Assembly (NCBI RefSeq): GCF_001269905.1
Contig: NZ_LHVK01000030.1
Span: 1-39,224, forward strand
Source of the DNA: Pseudomonas corrugata
GTDB lineage: Bacteria; Pseudomonadota; Gammaproteobacteria; Pseudomonadales; Pseudomonadaceae
DNA: 39,224 bases
Direction of reading: 5' to 3'
The notes under the pieces are model-generated. The model was not told where the DNA came from. It saw only the letters and a program-made list of their open reading frames with translations, and did no database searches. This document shows, piece by piece, positions 17,462-26,806 of the stretch; the first letter of the stretch is position 1, and every line of letters starts with the position of its first letter. The position numbers and the translations under genes are program-made.

Positions 17462-17535
17462 AGCTGCAAGTTGTTAGCTGCAAGCTGCAAGACCGAGGTC
17501 GCAAACTTGTCGCTTGAAGCTTGCTGCTTGAAGCT
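17462..17535. repeat. Imperfect inverted repeat between ftsA and ftsZ
   Basis: Two 30-nt arms (17462-17491 and 17506-17535) made of AGCTGCAAG- and CTTGAAGCT-like modules flank a 14-nt centre. About 21 of 30 positions could pair. The structure starts a few bases after the ftsA stop codon and ends about 45 bp before the ftsZ start. No T-run follows it on the minus strand, so it is not a standard intrinsic terminator. Repeats built of AGCTGCAAG/CTTGAAGC modules are scattered in Pseudomonas intergenic regions; a role in mRNA processing or stability upstream of ftsZ is only inference. Confidence 0.7.
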
Positions 17536-17537
17536 TT

Positions 17538-18797
17538 TTAAAAATTGCCCTTTACCCAGGCCTGGAGCCGCTCGAACAGCGGAGCCTTCGGCTCGTCGCT
17601 GCTGTAGCTGTCGCGGCTGCCGATCCCCGAAAAGGAGATCCCGTCAGACTGCTTCTGCAGGCCGTACATCAACAGGCCCACGCCTGTGGAATAGATCGGG
17701 TTGCGCACCACGTCATCCAGCCCCTTGACGCCATGCGGCACGCCCAGGCGTACCGGCATGTGGAAGATTTCCTCGGCCAGTTCGACCGCGCCTTCCATCT
17801 TCGACGTGCCGCCGGTCAATACGATGCCGGCCGGGATCAGGTCTTCGTAGCCGCTGCGACGCAGCTCGGCCTGGATCAGTGTGAACAGTTCGTCATAGCG
17901 CGGCTCGACCACCTCGGCCAACGCCTGGCGGGACAGCTCGCGCGGGGGACGGTCGCCGACGCTCGGTACCTTGATGGTTTCACCGGCACCGGCCAGTTTC
18001 GCCAGGGCGCAGGCGTAGCGGATCTTGATTTCCTCCGCGTACTGGGTCGGGGTACGCAACGCCATGGCGATGTCGTTGGTCACCTGGTCACCGGCAATCG
18101 GGATCACCGCGGTGTGGCGAATGGCGCCTTCGGTGAAGATGGCGATGTCGGTGGTGCCGCCGCCGATGTCCACCAGGCACACGCCCAGTTCTTTCTCGTC
18201 GTCGGTCAGCACCGAGTAGGCCGAAGCCAGTTGCTCAAGGATGATGTCGTCGATTTCCAGGCCGCAACGGCGCACGCATTTCTCGATGTTCTGCGCAGCA
18301 TTCACGGCGCAGGTGACCACGTGGACCTTGGCTTCCAGACGCACGCCGGACATGCCCAGGGGCTCACGCACGCCTTCCTGGTTGTCGATCACGTAATCCT
18401 GCGGCAGGGTGTGCAGCACCCGCTGGTCGGCCGGAATCGCCACAGCCTGGGCCGCATCGAGCACGCGCTCGAGGTCGGCAGAGCTGACTTCACGATCACG
18501 GATCGCGACGATACCGTGGGAGTTCAGGCTGCGGATGTGATTACCCGCAACGCCGACGAACGCCGAGTGGATCCGGCAACCGGCCATCAGTTGCGCTTCT
18601 TCGATGGCGCGCTGGATCGATTGCACGGTGGACTCGATGTTCACCACCACACCTTTCTTCAGGCCACGGGACGGATGGGTTCCGATCCCGACGATGACCA
18701 GCGTGCCGTCGTCCGCGACCTCGCCTACCAGCGCAACCACTTTGGAAGTGCCGATATCCAGCCCGACGATCATTTTTCCGCTTTGCACGTTTGCCAT
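17538..18797 (-). CDS. ftsA: Cell division protein FtsA
   Basis: This actin-like ATPase tethers FtsZ to the membrane and recruits later division proteins. The 419-residue protein begins with the phosphate 1 region IVGLDIGTSKVVALVGEV and has the phosphate 2 motif LVDIGGGTTDIAIF. The 1C domain typical of FtsA lies between the two halves. The C-terminal amphipathic helix that binds membrane is visible as LFERLQAWVKGNF. The start ATG at 18797 lies after AGGCAGGA, 15 nt past the ftsQ stop. It is upstream of ftsZ as in all gamma-proteobacteria. Confidence 0.98.
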   Translation of the reverse strand: MANVQSGKMIVGLDIGTSKVVALVGEVADDGTLVIVGIGTHPSRGLKKGVVVNIESTVQSIQRAIEEAQLMAGCRIHSAFVGVAGNHIRSLNSHGIVAIRDREVSSADLERVLDAAQAVAIPADQRVLHTLPQDYVIDNQEGVREPLGMSGVRLEAKVHVVTCAVNAAQNIEKCVRRCGLEIDDIILEQLASAYSVLTDDEKELGVCLVDIGGGTTDIAIFTEGAIRHTAVIPIAGDQVTNDIAMALRTPTQYAEEIKIRYACALAKLAGAGETIKVPSVGDRPPRELSRQALAEVVEPRYDELFTLIQAELRRSGYEDLIPAGIVLTGGTSKMEGAVELAEEIFHMPVRLGVPHGVKGLDDVVRNPIYSTGVGLLMYGLQKQSDGISFSGIGSRDSYSSDEPKAPLFERLQAWVKGNF

Positions 18798-18812
18798 GGG
18801 TCCTGCCTCTTC

Positions 18813-19679
18813 TTAATTCTTCGCGACGGCGGGTTGGGCCGTCGTGGGCGCTACCGGTTCCCGCCAGCCAACAGCAAGGCCATTGGCGTAGCGCAGATCG
18901 ATGCGCGCGATGTTCGTAATCTGTTCTTTGAGCGTCTTGTCGTAGATGGCGATGAAACGGCGCATCTTTTCCACCAGGTTGCCGCGACCGAGCAACAACT
19001 CGATCCCCGGCCCCGAGCTGCCCGCGCCAGTGGTCAGGAACCAGCTGCCGCGTTCGCGCAATTCCAGGCGTGCGATGGAGAAGCCCAACGGCCGCAGCAT
19101 CTGGCTCAACACCTGGTATTGCTGCATCACCTGCTGCTGGGCCCGCTGCGGGCCGAACAACTGTGGCAAATGTTCGTAGTTGGCCAGTTCCCGCGGCGTG
19201 AACGCCTGGCCCTGGTTGTTCAACAGCGACTCATCGCCCCAACGGGCCACCGGCAGTTGTTCTTCCAGGCGGATCGAGACCTGGTCGGGCCACACGCGCC
19301 GGACTTCGGCATGGGCAATCCAGGGCATTTGCTCCAGTTCCGTGCGCATGCCAGCCAGGTCGATGGTGAAGAAGCTCGACGCCACGAACGGGGCGATCCG
19401 CTGCTGCACCGCCTGCTGGCTGATGTAGCTGAGGTCGCCCTGGACGTTGATCCGGGCGATCGGCCGGTCGGCATAAGGCAGTAAACGCTGGGCGCCCTCA
19501 TACGTACCAAACCCCAACGCCACCAGCAGCACCGGCCAGAACAGGCTCTTGAGAAAACCAAAGTTGGCTTTCGGCAAGCGCGCCGACATCGGCTCTTTGG
19601 CCACCATTCGGCTGGCACCCCGCGGCACCGGCTTGCGACCGGGTGCGGATGGCTGATGACGAAGCGATGCGCCTTGCAT
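18813..19679 (-). CDS. ftsQ: Cell division protein FtsQ
   Basis: FtsQ is a bitopic membrane protein that scaffolds FtsB-FtsL in the divisome. The 288-residue protein has a basic cytoplasmic head of about 45 residues, one membrane helix (SLFWPVLLVALGFGTYEG), a POTRA domain (IARINVQGDLSYISQQAVQQ) and a beta domain to about residue 260. The C-terminal tail is Ala/Thr/Pro-rich. The start is ATG 19679, 3 nt after the ddlB stop, so translational coupling is likely. Confidence 0.96.
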   Translation of the reverse strand: MQGASLRHQPSAPGRKPVPRGASRMVAKEPMSARLPKANFGFLKSLFWPVLLVALGFGTYEGAQRLLPYADRPIARINVQGDLSYISQQAVQQRIAPFVASSFFTIDLAGMRTELEQMPWIAHAEVRRVWPDQVSIRLEEQLPVARWGDESLLNNQGQAFTPRELANYEHLPQLFGPQRAQQQVMQQYQVLSQMLRPLGFSIARLELRERGSWFLTTGAGSSGPGIELLLGRGNLVEKMRRFIAIYDKTLKEQITNIARIDLRYANGLAVGWREPVAPTTAQPAVAKN

Positions 19680-19682
19680 GGC

Positions 19683-20648
19683 TTAACCTCTTGGCTCTTG
19701 ATTGCCGACACTGGCGGCCAGGATCGACAGCACCAGTTGCTGGAAATCCAGACCGGCGGCACGGGCCGCCATCGGTACCAGGCTGTGGTCGGTCATGCCG
19801 GGCGCGGTGTTGACTTCAAGGAACCAGAACTGCCCCTCGGCGTCCTGCATCACGTCCGCCCGTCCCCAACCGGCAATACCCAGCGCCTCACAGGCCTTGG
19901 CCGTGAGGTCCATCAGTTGTTTTTCCTTGGTGCTGTCCAGCCCGCAGGGAATGCGGTACTGGGTGTCATTGGCCACGTACTTGGCGTCGTAGTCGTAGAA
20001 CGTGTGGGGCGTGCCCAGCGCAATCGGCGGCAACACCTGGTCACGCAGGGTGGCGATGGTGAACTCGGGACCGGTGATCCATTGCTCGACCAACACTTGC
20101 GAATCGTAGGAACTGGCGTCTTTCCATGCCGCGGTCAACTCAGGCAGCGAATTCACTTTCGCCATGCCGATACTTGAACCTTCATGGGCCGGTTTGACGA
20201 TCAAAGGGAAGCCCAGTTCCGTGGCCGCCGAAATACAGTCGGCCTCGGACGCCAGCACGGCATGACGCGGCGTCGGAATGCCGAGGCTGTGCCAGACCTG
20301 CTTGGTGCGCAGTTTGTCCATCGCCAGCGCTGAAGCCAGGATGCCGCTGCCGGTGTAGGGAATGCCCAGGCACTCCAGCAGGCCTTGCATGCTGCCGTCT
20401 TCACCGCCGCGACCATGGAGAATGATGAACGCACGGTCGATCTTTTCGCTCAGCAGGCGTTGCAGGAAGTCATCGCCCACGTCGATGCCGAATGCATCGA
20501 CGCCGGCGCTTTGCAGGGCGTCGAGCACGGCCCTGCCAGACTTGAGGGACACCTCGCGCTCGGCACTCTTGCCACCGAACAGCACGGCGACGCGGCCGAA
20601 GGCTTTCGGGTCAAGGGTCGAAACCAGGTTGGCGTAGGCAGCAGTCAT
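19683..20648 (-). CDS. ddlB: D-alanine-D-alanine ligase
   Basis: This cytoplasmic ATP-grasp enzyme makes the D-Ala-D-Ala dipeptide used by MurF. The 321-residue protein has VAVLFGGKSAEREVSLKSG near the N-terminus, GRGGEDGSMQG around residue 80-90, the ATP-grasp loop KPAHEGSSIGMAKV, and the metal-binding end FLEVNTAPGMTDHS. Its ATG overlaps the murC stop as ATGA, and ftsQ follows after 3 nt. DdlB rather than DdlA is assigned by position within the dcw cluster. Confidence 0.97.
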   Translation of the reverse strand: MTAAYANLVSTLDPKAFGRVAVLFGGKSAEREVSLKSGRAVLDALQSAGVDAFGIDVGDDFLQRLLSEKIDRAFIILHGRGGEDGSMQGLLECLGIPYTGSGILASALAMDKLRTKQVWHSLGIPTPRHAVLASEADCISAATELGFPLIVKPAHEGSSIGMAKVNSLPELTAAWKDASSYDSQVLVEQWITGPEFTIATLRDQVLPPIALGTPHTFYDYDAKYVANDTQYRIPCGLDSTKEKQLMDLTAKACEALGIAGWGRADVMQDAEGQFWFLEVNTAPGMTDHSLVPMAARAAGLDFQQLVLSILAASVGNQEPRG

Positions 20649-22105
20649 TTCAGTTTCCCCTCGCTGGAAGCCACGGTGGCACCGGCGAACAACGGACTTT
20701 TCAACAGTTTCGGAGCCAGGCCACCGATGTCACCGGCACCTTGGCACAACAGAATGTCACCGGCGCGCAGCAGCGGCTTGACCACCGGCGCGAGGTCCAC
20801 GCCGCGGTCAATGTAGATCGGGTCCAGTTGACCGCGCTGACGGATGCTGTGGCACAACTGACGGCTGTCGGCGCCCGGGATCGGCTCTTCGCCGGCCGGA
20901 TAGACTTCCATCAACAGCAGCACGTTGGCGTCGGCCAGCACCTGTACGAAGTCGTCGTACAGGTCGCGGGTGCGGCTGTAGCGGTGTGGCTGGTAGACCA
21001 TCACCAGGCGGCGCTCCGGCCAACCACCCCGCACGGCCTTGATCACCGCCGCGACTTCGGTCGGGTGATGGCCGTAATCATCCACCAGCATCACGTTGCC
21101 TCCATCCACCGGCAGCTCGCCATAGACCTGGAAGCGTCGACCCACGCCCTGGAATCCGGAGAGCCCCTGGACGATAGCTTCGTCGCTGACGCCTTCATCG
21201 GTGGCAATGCAGATGGTGGCCAGGGCGTTGAGCACGTTGTGGTTGCCCGGCATGTTCACCGACACATCCAGCGGCTCGCGGTCAGGCCGCAGTACGGTAA
21301 AGAACGTCTGCATGCCCTGCTGGCGCACATTGATGGCGCGCACATCGGCTTCTTCGCCGAAACCGTAGGTCACGGTCGGGCGCTTGATCAGCGGCAGGAT
21401 TTCACGCACCACCGGGTCATCCATACACACCACCGCCAAACCGTAGAACGGCAGGTTGTGGAGGAACTCGACGAAGGTCTTCTTCAACTTGTTGAAGTCT
21501 CCGTCGTAGGTCGCCATATGGTCGGCGTCAATATTGGTGACCACGGCCACCAGCGGTTGCAGATGCAGAAAGCTCGCATCACTCTCGTCGGCTTCGGCGA
21601 TCAGGTAGCGGCTGGTGCCCAGCTGGGCGTTGGTACCCGCGGCATTCAGACGACCGCCGATCACGAAGGTCGGATCCAGGCCGCCAGCGGCGAACACCGA
21701 GGCGATCAGGCTGGTGGTGGTGGTCTTGCCATGGGTGCCGGCTACGGCGATACCGTGGCGATAGCGCATCAGCTCGGCCAGCATCTCGGCACGTGGCACT
21801 ACCGGAATACGGCGCTCCAGGGCGGTGGCGACTTCCGGGTTGGACGTGTTCACGGCACTGGAAACCACCAGCACGTCGGCATTGGCGGCGTTCTCGGCAC
21901 GGTGGCCGATGAAGATCTGGGCGCCAAAGGATTCCAGGCGCTCGGTGACCGGCGAAGACTTCAGGTCGGAACCGGAGACCTGATAGCCCAGGTTCAGCAG
22001 CACCTCGGCGATCCCGCACATCCCTACGCCGCCGATACCGACGAAGTGGATACGGCGGATACGGCGCATCTCCGGCTGCGGCATGGCTTTGCGATTCTCA
22101 ACCAT
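20645..22105 (-). CDS. murC: UDP-N-acetylmuramate-L-alanine ligase
   Basis: MurC adds L-Ala to UDP-MurNAc, the first peptide step. The 486-residue protein has the N-terminal nucleotide motif HFVGIGGVGMCGIAEVL, the ATP loop AGTHGKTTTTSLIAS, and the typical Mur ligase central and C-terminal domains (VDDYGHHPTEV, HRYSRTRDLYDDF). I chose ATG 22105 (MVENRKAMPQ), which overlaps the murG stop by 8 nt. An upstream ATG at 22189 lies inside murG and adds unrelated sequence. The ATGA junction with ddlB follows. Confidence 0.97.
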   Translation of the reverse strand: MVENRKAMPQPEMRRIRRIHFVGIGGVGMCGIAEVLLNLGYQVSGSDLKSSPVTERLESFGAQIFIGHRAENAANADVLVVSSAVNTSNPEVATALERRIPVVPRAEMLAELMRYRHGIAVAGTHGKTTTTSLIASVFAAGGLDPTFVIGGRLNAAGTNAQLGTSRYLIAEADESDASFLHLQPLVAVVTNIDADHMATYDGDFNKLKKTFVEFLHNLPFYGLAVVCMDDPVVREILPLIKRPTVTYGFGEEADVRAINVRQQGMQTFFTVLRPDREPLDVSVNMPGNHNVLNALATICIATDEGVSDEAIVQGLSGFQGVGRRFQVYGELPVDGGNVMLVDDYGHHPTEVAAVIKAVRGGWPERRLVMVYQPHRYSRTRDLYDDFVQVLADANVLLLMEVYPAGEEPIPGADSRQLCHSIRQRGQLDPIYIDRGVDLAPVVKPLLRAGDILLCQGAGDIGGLAPKLLKSPLFAGATVASSEGKLK

Positions 22106-23168
22106 GAGCCACCTCCAGGCAGGTATCGACCACTTGGGCCGTTGCATCGGGTTTGGCCAGGCGGCGCGCGGCGCGGGCCATGTCTTCAAGTCGTTGCGGT
22201 TGCATCAAGACCTCTGTCAGGCGGGCGGCAAGATCCGCGGCGCCGGTCGTTCTTTGCGGCAGCAGGAAGGCAGCGCCTTCGCGGGCCAAATAATCGGCAT
22301 TGCGGGTCTGGTGATCATCGATGGCGTGGGGCAAGGGCACCAGCATCGAGGGCAGACCGGCGGCAGCCAGTTCACTGATGGTCAACGCGCCTGCGCGACA
22401 GATCACCAGGTCGGCCCAGCCATAGGCTTGGGCCATGTCTTTGATGAACGGCTGCACTTGCGCCTCGACGCCTGCGGCGTAGTAGCGCTTGGCGGTCACT
22501 TCATCGTGGTGCTTGCCGGCCTGATGAAAGACTTCCGGCCGCAGTTCGGAAGCGACCTGCGACAAGGCTTCGGGCAGCAATTTGTTCAACGGTTCTGCCC
22601 CCAGGCTCCCACCCAGGACCAGCAAACGCGCTTTGCGTCCGACCAGGGTCGGGCGCGGGGTATCGAGAAACAGCTCGGTACGCACCGGATTACCGGTGGT
22701 GCGGCGGCTGCCCGACAGGGTAAAGGTGTCGGGAAAGGCTTCACAGACCCGGGCGGCCAACGGCACCAGTAACCGATTGGCGGTACCGGCGACGGCGTTC
22801 TGCTCGTGAACGATCACCGGTACGCCGGCCAGTTTCGCTGCAAGACCGCCGGGACCGGTCACATAACCGCCGAACCCGACCACGCAGACCGGCCGCAACC
22901 GACGAATGATCGCCCGCGCCTGCCAGACCGACTTGAGCAGCATCAAGGGTGCCTTGAGCAAGGACAGTTTGCCTTTGCCCCGCAGGCCGCTGGCGTTGAT
23001 CCGATGCAACTCCAGGCCCGCGCCTGGAACCAGTTCGTTCTCGATACCTCGTGGCGTACCCAGCCAGTGCACGGTGTAGCCGCGCGCCTGGAATTCCCGG
23101 GCGCAGGCCAGTGCCGGGAACACGTGCCCGCCGGTGCCGCCCGCCATGATCAGCACGTTAGCGCCCAT
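22098..23168 (-). CDS. murG: UDP-GlcNAc transferase MurG (lipid II synthesis)
   Basis: MurG is the peripheral inner membrane glycosyltransferase that converts lipid I to lipid II. The 356-residue protein begins MGANVLIMAGGTGGHVFPAL with the G-loop GGTGGH at residues 10-15. It has a second G-loop (LVLGGSLGAEPLN) and the donor-binding segment ICRAGALTISELAAAGLPS. The start is ATG 23168, overlapping the ftsW stop by 11 nt; upstream in-frame starts lie within ftsW and were rejected. The 3' end overlaps murC. Confidence 0.97.
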   Translation of the reverse strand: MGANVLIMAGGTGGHVFPALACAREFQARGYTVHWLGTPRGIENELVPGAGLELHRINASGLRGKGKLSLLKAPLMLLKSVWQARAIIRRLRPVCVVGFGGYVTGPGGLAAKLAGVPVIVHEQNAVAGTANRLLVPLAARVCEAFPDTFTLSGSRRTTGNPVRTELFLDTPRPTLVGRKARLLVLGGSLGAEPLNKLLPEALSQVASELRPEVFHQAGKHHDEVTAKRYYAAGVEAQVQPFIKDMAQAYGWADLVICRAGALTISELAAAGLPSMLVPLPHAIDDHQTRNADYLAREGAAFLLPQRTTGAADLAARLTEVLMQPQRLEDMARAARRLAKPDATAQVVDTCLEVAHG

Positions 23169-24375
23169 GAGTCGGCTCCTCGGCGAAGTCGCTCTCCTGG
23201 AACTCCATCTCTTCGCTGCCCAGGTGGGTCCGGCTCTCCCACTCGATTCGCAACAACAGGCCGAGACAGGCACAACAGATCACCAGGGAACTGCCGCCAT
23301 AACTGAGGAACGGCAGCGTCAGGCCCTTGGTCGGCAGCAGGCCGACGTTCACACCGATATTGATCAGGAACTGACCAATCCACAGGAACGACAGTCCATA
23401 GGCCACATAAGCGGCGAAGAACTGCTTGGCCTTTTCGGCCCACAAGCCGATGTACATGCCGCGCACACAGACGAATACGAACAGGGCCACGGTGCACAAC
23501 GATCCCACCACACCCAGTTCTTCGGCCAGCACCGAGAACACGAAGTCGGTGTGGGCTTCCGGCAGGTAGAACTGTTTCTGCACGCTGTTGCCCAGGCCAA
23601 CGCCCAGCCATTCGCCGCGCCCGAAGGCGATCAGCGCCTGGGTCAACTGATAACCGGAACCGAACTGGTCGGCCCACGGGTCGGTAAAGGTGATCAGGCG
23701 CGCCATCCGATAGGGTTGCGCCTGCACCAGCACCGTCACGGCAGCCACCGCCAACACCACCATCAGGATGAAGCGGAACAGCCCGACCCCGCCCAGGAAC
23801 AGCATTGCTGCCGCAGCCCCCATCATCACCACCGTGGCGCCGAAGTCTGGCTCCATCAGCAGCAGGCCCGCCATGGGCAGCAACACGATGAACGGCTTGA
23901 AGAAACCCATCCAGCTTTCGCGCACTTCTTTCTGGCGACGCACCAGATAACCGGCGAGGAAAAGCACCACAAACACCTTGGCGATTTCCGAAGGCTGCAC
24001 GTTGAAGAAGCTGAAACCGATCCAGCGCATCGAGCCGTTGACCTCGCGGCCGATACCCGGCACCAGCACCATTACCAGCAGGCCGAAGGCACCGAGCAGC
24101 ATCATCCAGCCCAGGCGCTGCCAGGTGGCGATCGGCACCATCATGGTGACGACGCAGGCACCCAGGCCGATCACCAGATAAATCAGGTGCCGGATCATGT
24201 GGTACAGGGTGTTGCCGGACTGCACCGCAGCCACTTCCGAAGACGCGGAAGTGATCATCACCAGACCCAGGCCCAGCAACGCCAGGCAACCGGCGAGCAT
24301 CGGGAAATCCAGGTCGATGCCACGCCCGGTGATCAGCGGCGACGGATACGGTTTGATGACGTTTCTCAGGCTCAT
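23158..24375 (-). CDS. ftsW: Septal peptidoglycan glycosyltransferase FtsW
   Basis: FtsW is the SEDS-family polymerase of septal peptidoglycan and works with FtsI. The 405-residue protein has about ten membrane helices. Family motifs include the first helix DFPMLAGCLALLGLGLVMI, the loop WMGFFKPF, and the C-terminal LLPTKGLTLPFLSYGGSS. The start is ATG 24375 (MSLRNVIKPYPSPL), which shares ATGA with the murD stop. The longer reading from 24498 starts inside murD. The C-terminus is cytoplasmic and acidic and overlaps murG. Confidence 0.97.
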   Translation of the reverse strand: MSLRNVIKPYPSPLITGRGIDLDFPMLAGCLALLGLGLVMITSASSEVAAVQSGNTLYHMIRHLIYLVIGLGACVVTMMVPIATWQRLGWMMLLGAFGLLVMVLVPGIGREVNGSMRWIGFSFFNVQPSEIAKVFVVLFLAGYLVRRQKEVRESWMGFFKPFIVLLPMAGLLLMEPDFGATVVMMGAAAAMLFLGGVGLFRFILMVVLAVAAVTVLVQAQPYRMARLITFTDPWADQFGSGYQLTQALIAFGRGEWLGVGLGNSVQKQFYLPEAHTDFVFSVLAEELGVVGSLCTVALFVFVCVRGMYIGLWAEKAKQFFAAYVAYGLSFLWIGQFLINIGVNVGLLPTKGLTLPFLSYGGSSLVICCACLGLLLRIEWESRTHLGSEEMEFQESDFAEEPTHGR

Positions 24376-25718
24376 GCCAAGCCCTCCGCAGCACGGGCGA
24401 ATAGTTGCCCGCGCTCTTCGTAGTTCTTGAACATGTCGAAACTGGCACAGGCAGGCGACAGCAGGACAGCATCGCCCGGTTGAGCGAGGGCACGGCATTG
24501 CTGCACGGCTTCGTCCAGCGAACCGACGCGAACCAGCGATACACCGTCGCCGATGGCCTCGGCGATCAACTCGCGGTCACGCCCCATCAGCACCACGGCG
24601 CGGCAGTTGGCGACAACCGGATCGCGCAGGTCCTTGAAGTCGGCGCCCTTGCCGTCGCCACCAGCGATCAGCACAAGCTTGCCTTCGATGTCTGCGCCCA
24701 GGCCCTCGATGGCGGCCAACGCGGCCCCCACATTGGTGGCCTTGGAGTCGTTGTACCAGGCCACGCCATCCAGGTCGCGAACCCACTGGCAGCGATGTTC
24801 CAGACCGGCGAAGCTACGCAGCGCCGACAGCATGGCGTCGAACGGCAGGCCGACCGCATGCCCGAGGGCCAGAGCCGCCAACGCGTTGGCCTGGTTGTGG
24901 GCGCCACGGATCTTCAGCTCGCGCACCGGCATCAGGTTCTGGAATTCGAAGGCCAGGTATTTCTCGCCGTTCTCTTCACGCAACCCGAAGCCCTTGAAGT
25001 CCGGTACGCCCAAGCCGAAAGACCAGCACGGCATGCCCTCGCCCAGCAGCGGACGGGTCAGCGCATCCTGGCGGTTGAACACCACTTGCCGGGCACCCCG
25101 GAAAATCCGGTGCTTGGCCAGGTGATAAGCCGGCAGGCCGCTATAGCGGTCCATGTGGTCTTCGCTGATGTTCAGCACAGTCGCCACTTCGGCGCCGAGA
25201 TGATCGGTGGTCTCAAGCTGGAAGCTCGACAGCTCCATCACGTACAGCTCGATGTCATCGCTGAGCAGGTCCAGCGCCGGCGTTCCGAGGTTACCGCCGA
25301 CGGCAACCCGCTTGCCGGCGGCCGCGGCCATTTCGCCCACCAGGGTGGTCACGGTACTTTTCGCATTGGACCCGCTGATGGCAATGATCGGCGCCTTGGC
25401 ATTACGCGCGAACAGCTCGATATCACCGGACAGTTTCACGCCACGGGCAGCAGCGGCCTGCAGGGCAGGCGTCGCCAGGGCCAGGCCGGGGCTTACGTAG
25501 AGCTCGTCGGCGCGGCACAGGAACTCGACGTCCAGCTCGCCACATCGCACGTCCACCTGCGGATAGTCACGACGCAGCGTGGCCAGCTCGGGCGGATTCT
25601 CCCGCGTATCGGCCACGGCAAACGACACGCCCCGGCTCGCCAGGAAGCGAACCAGGGACATGCCGCTCTTGCCGAGGCCGACAACGATGCGGAAGTGGTC
25701 AGAAGCGATCAGGGACAC
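24372..25718 (-). CDS. murD: UDP-N-acetylmuramoyl-L-alanine-D-glutamate ligase
   Basis: MurD adds D-Glu to UDP-MurNAc-L-Ala. The 448-residue protein opens with the UDP-binding segment RIVVGLGKSGMSLVRFLASR. The ATP loop reads ISGSNAKSTVTTLVGEM; the usual family form is GTNGKST, and the Ser/Ala variant is the one known in Pseudomonas. Conserved EDHMDRY and HRCQWVRD segments are present, followed by the C-terminal domain (LIAGGDGKGADF). It follows mraY by 5 nt and overlaps ftsW by 4 nt. Confidence 0.97.
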   Translation of the reverse strand: MSLIASDHFRIVVGLGKSGMSLVRFLASRGVSFAVADTRENPPELATLRRDYPQVDVRCGELDVEFLCRADELYVSPGLALATPALQAAAARGVKLSGDIELFARNAKAPIIAISGSNAKSTVTTLVGEMAAAAGKRVAVGGNLGTPALDLLSDDIELYVMELSSFQLETTDHLGAEVATVLNISEDHMDRYSGLPAYHLAKHRIFRGARQVVFNRQDALTRPLLGEGMPCWSFGLGVPDFKGFGLREENGEKYLAFEFQNLMPVRELKIRGAHNQANALAALALGHAVGLPFDAMLSALRSFAGLEHRCQWVRDLDGVAWYNDSKATNVGAALAAIEGLGADIEGKLVLIAGGDGKGADFKDLRDPVVANCRAVVLMGRDRELIAEAIGDGVSLVRVGSLDEAVQQCRALAQPGDAVLLSPACASFDMFKNYEERGQLFARAAEGLA

Positions 25719-25723
25719 TCGTT

Positions 25724-26806
25724 CTACCTCAGCTTCAGGGTGGCAAGGCCGATCAGCACCAGAATCACGGTGATGATCCAGAAACGGACGATCACGCGCG
25801 GCTCAGGCCAGCCCTTGAGTTCAAAGTGGTGGTGGATCGGCGCCATGCGGAACACCCGGCGGCCGGTCAATTTAAAGGACGCAACCTGAATGACCACTGA
25901 CAAGGTCTCCATCACGAACACACCGCCCATGATGAACAGGACGATTTCCTGGCGAACGATGACGGCGATGGTGCCCAGGGCCGCGCCCAGCGCCAGCGCG
26001 CCGACGTCACCCATGAAGACCTGGGCCGGGTAGGTGTTGAACCAGAGGAAACCCAGGCCGGCGCCGATCAATGCACCGCAGAACACGATCAGTTCACCCG
26101 CTCCGGGCACGTAGGGAATCAGCAGGTATTCGGCGAACTTCACGTTGCCCGACAGATAGCAGAAGATTCCCAGTGCGCCGCCGACCATGACCGTTGGCAT
26201 GATCGCCAGGCCGTCGAGGCCGTCCGTTAGGTTGACCGCGTTGCTTGAACCGACGATCACCAGATAGGTCAGCACCACGAAGCCAGCACCCAGCGGGATG
26301 CTGTAGTCCTTGAGCATCGGCAGGATCAGGGTGGTTTCCACCGGCGAGGCGGCAGTCACATAAAGGAAGATCGCCGCGCCCAGGCCGAACACCGACTGCC
26401 AGAAATACTTCCAGCGGCTCGGCAGCCCCCGGGAATTCTTCTCGATGACCTTGCGGTAATCGTCAACCCAGCCGATGGCACCGAACAGCAGGGTCACCAG
26501 CAGCACGGTCCAGACATAGCGGTTCGCCAGGTCGGCCCAGAGCAAGGTGCTGACGCCGATGGACGACAGGATCAACGCGCCACCCATGGTGGGGGTGCCG
26601 GATTTGGACAGATGCGATTGCGGCCCGTCGTTACGCACCGACTGGCCGATTTGCAGGTTCTGCAGGGTGCGGATCATCCACGGGCCCAGGAACAGCGACA
26701 ACGACAGCGCGGTCAACACACCCAGGATCCCGCGCAGGGTCAGGTATTGAAAGACCGCGAAGCCTTTGTAGAACTGTTGCAAGTACTCCGCCAGAAGCAG
26801 CAGCAT
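25724..26806 (-). CDS. mraY: Phospho-MurNAc-pentapeptide transferase MraY
   Basis: MraY is the polytopic inner membrane enzyme that transfers phospho-MurNAc-pentapeptide to undecaprenyl phosphate, giving lipid I. The 360-residue protein has about ten helices, the cytoplasmic signatures GTPTMGGALIL and GWVDDYRKV, the catalytic NLTDGLDGLAIMP segment, and the uridine-site motif APIHHHFELKGWPE. The start is ATG 26806 (MLLLLAEYLQQF), which overlaps the murF stop by one nucleotide (TGATG). It lies 5 nt before murD. Confidence 0.98.
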   Translation of the reverse strand: MLLLLAEYLQQFYKGFAVFQYLTLRGILGVLTALSLSLFLGPWMIRTLQNLQIGQSVRNDGPQSHLSKSGTPTMGGALILSSIGVSTLLWADLANRYVWTVLLVTLLFGAIGWVDDYRKVIEKNSRGLPSRWKYFWQSVFGLGAAIFLYVTAASPVETTLILPMLKDYSIPLGAGFVVLTYLVIVGSSNAVNLTDGLDGLAIMPTVMVGGALGIFCYLSGNVKFAEYLLIPYVPGAGELIVFCGALIGAGLGFLWFNTYPAQVFMGDVGALALGAALGTIAVIVRQEIVLFIMGGVFVMETLSVVIQVASFKLTGRRVFRMAPIHHHFELKGWPEPRVIVRFWIITVILVLIGLATLKLR

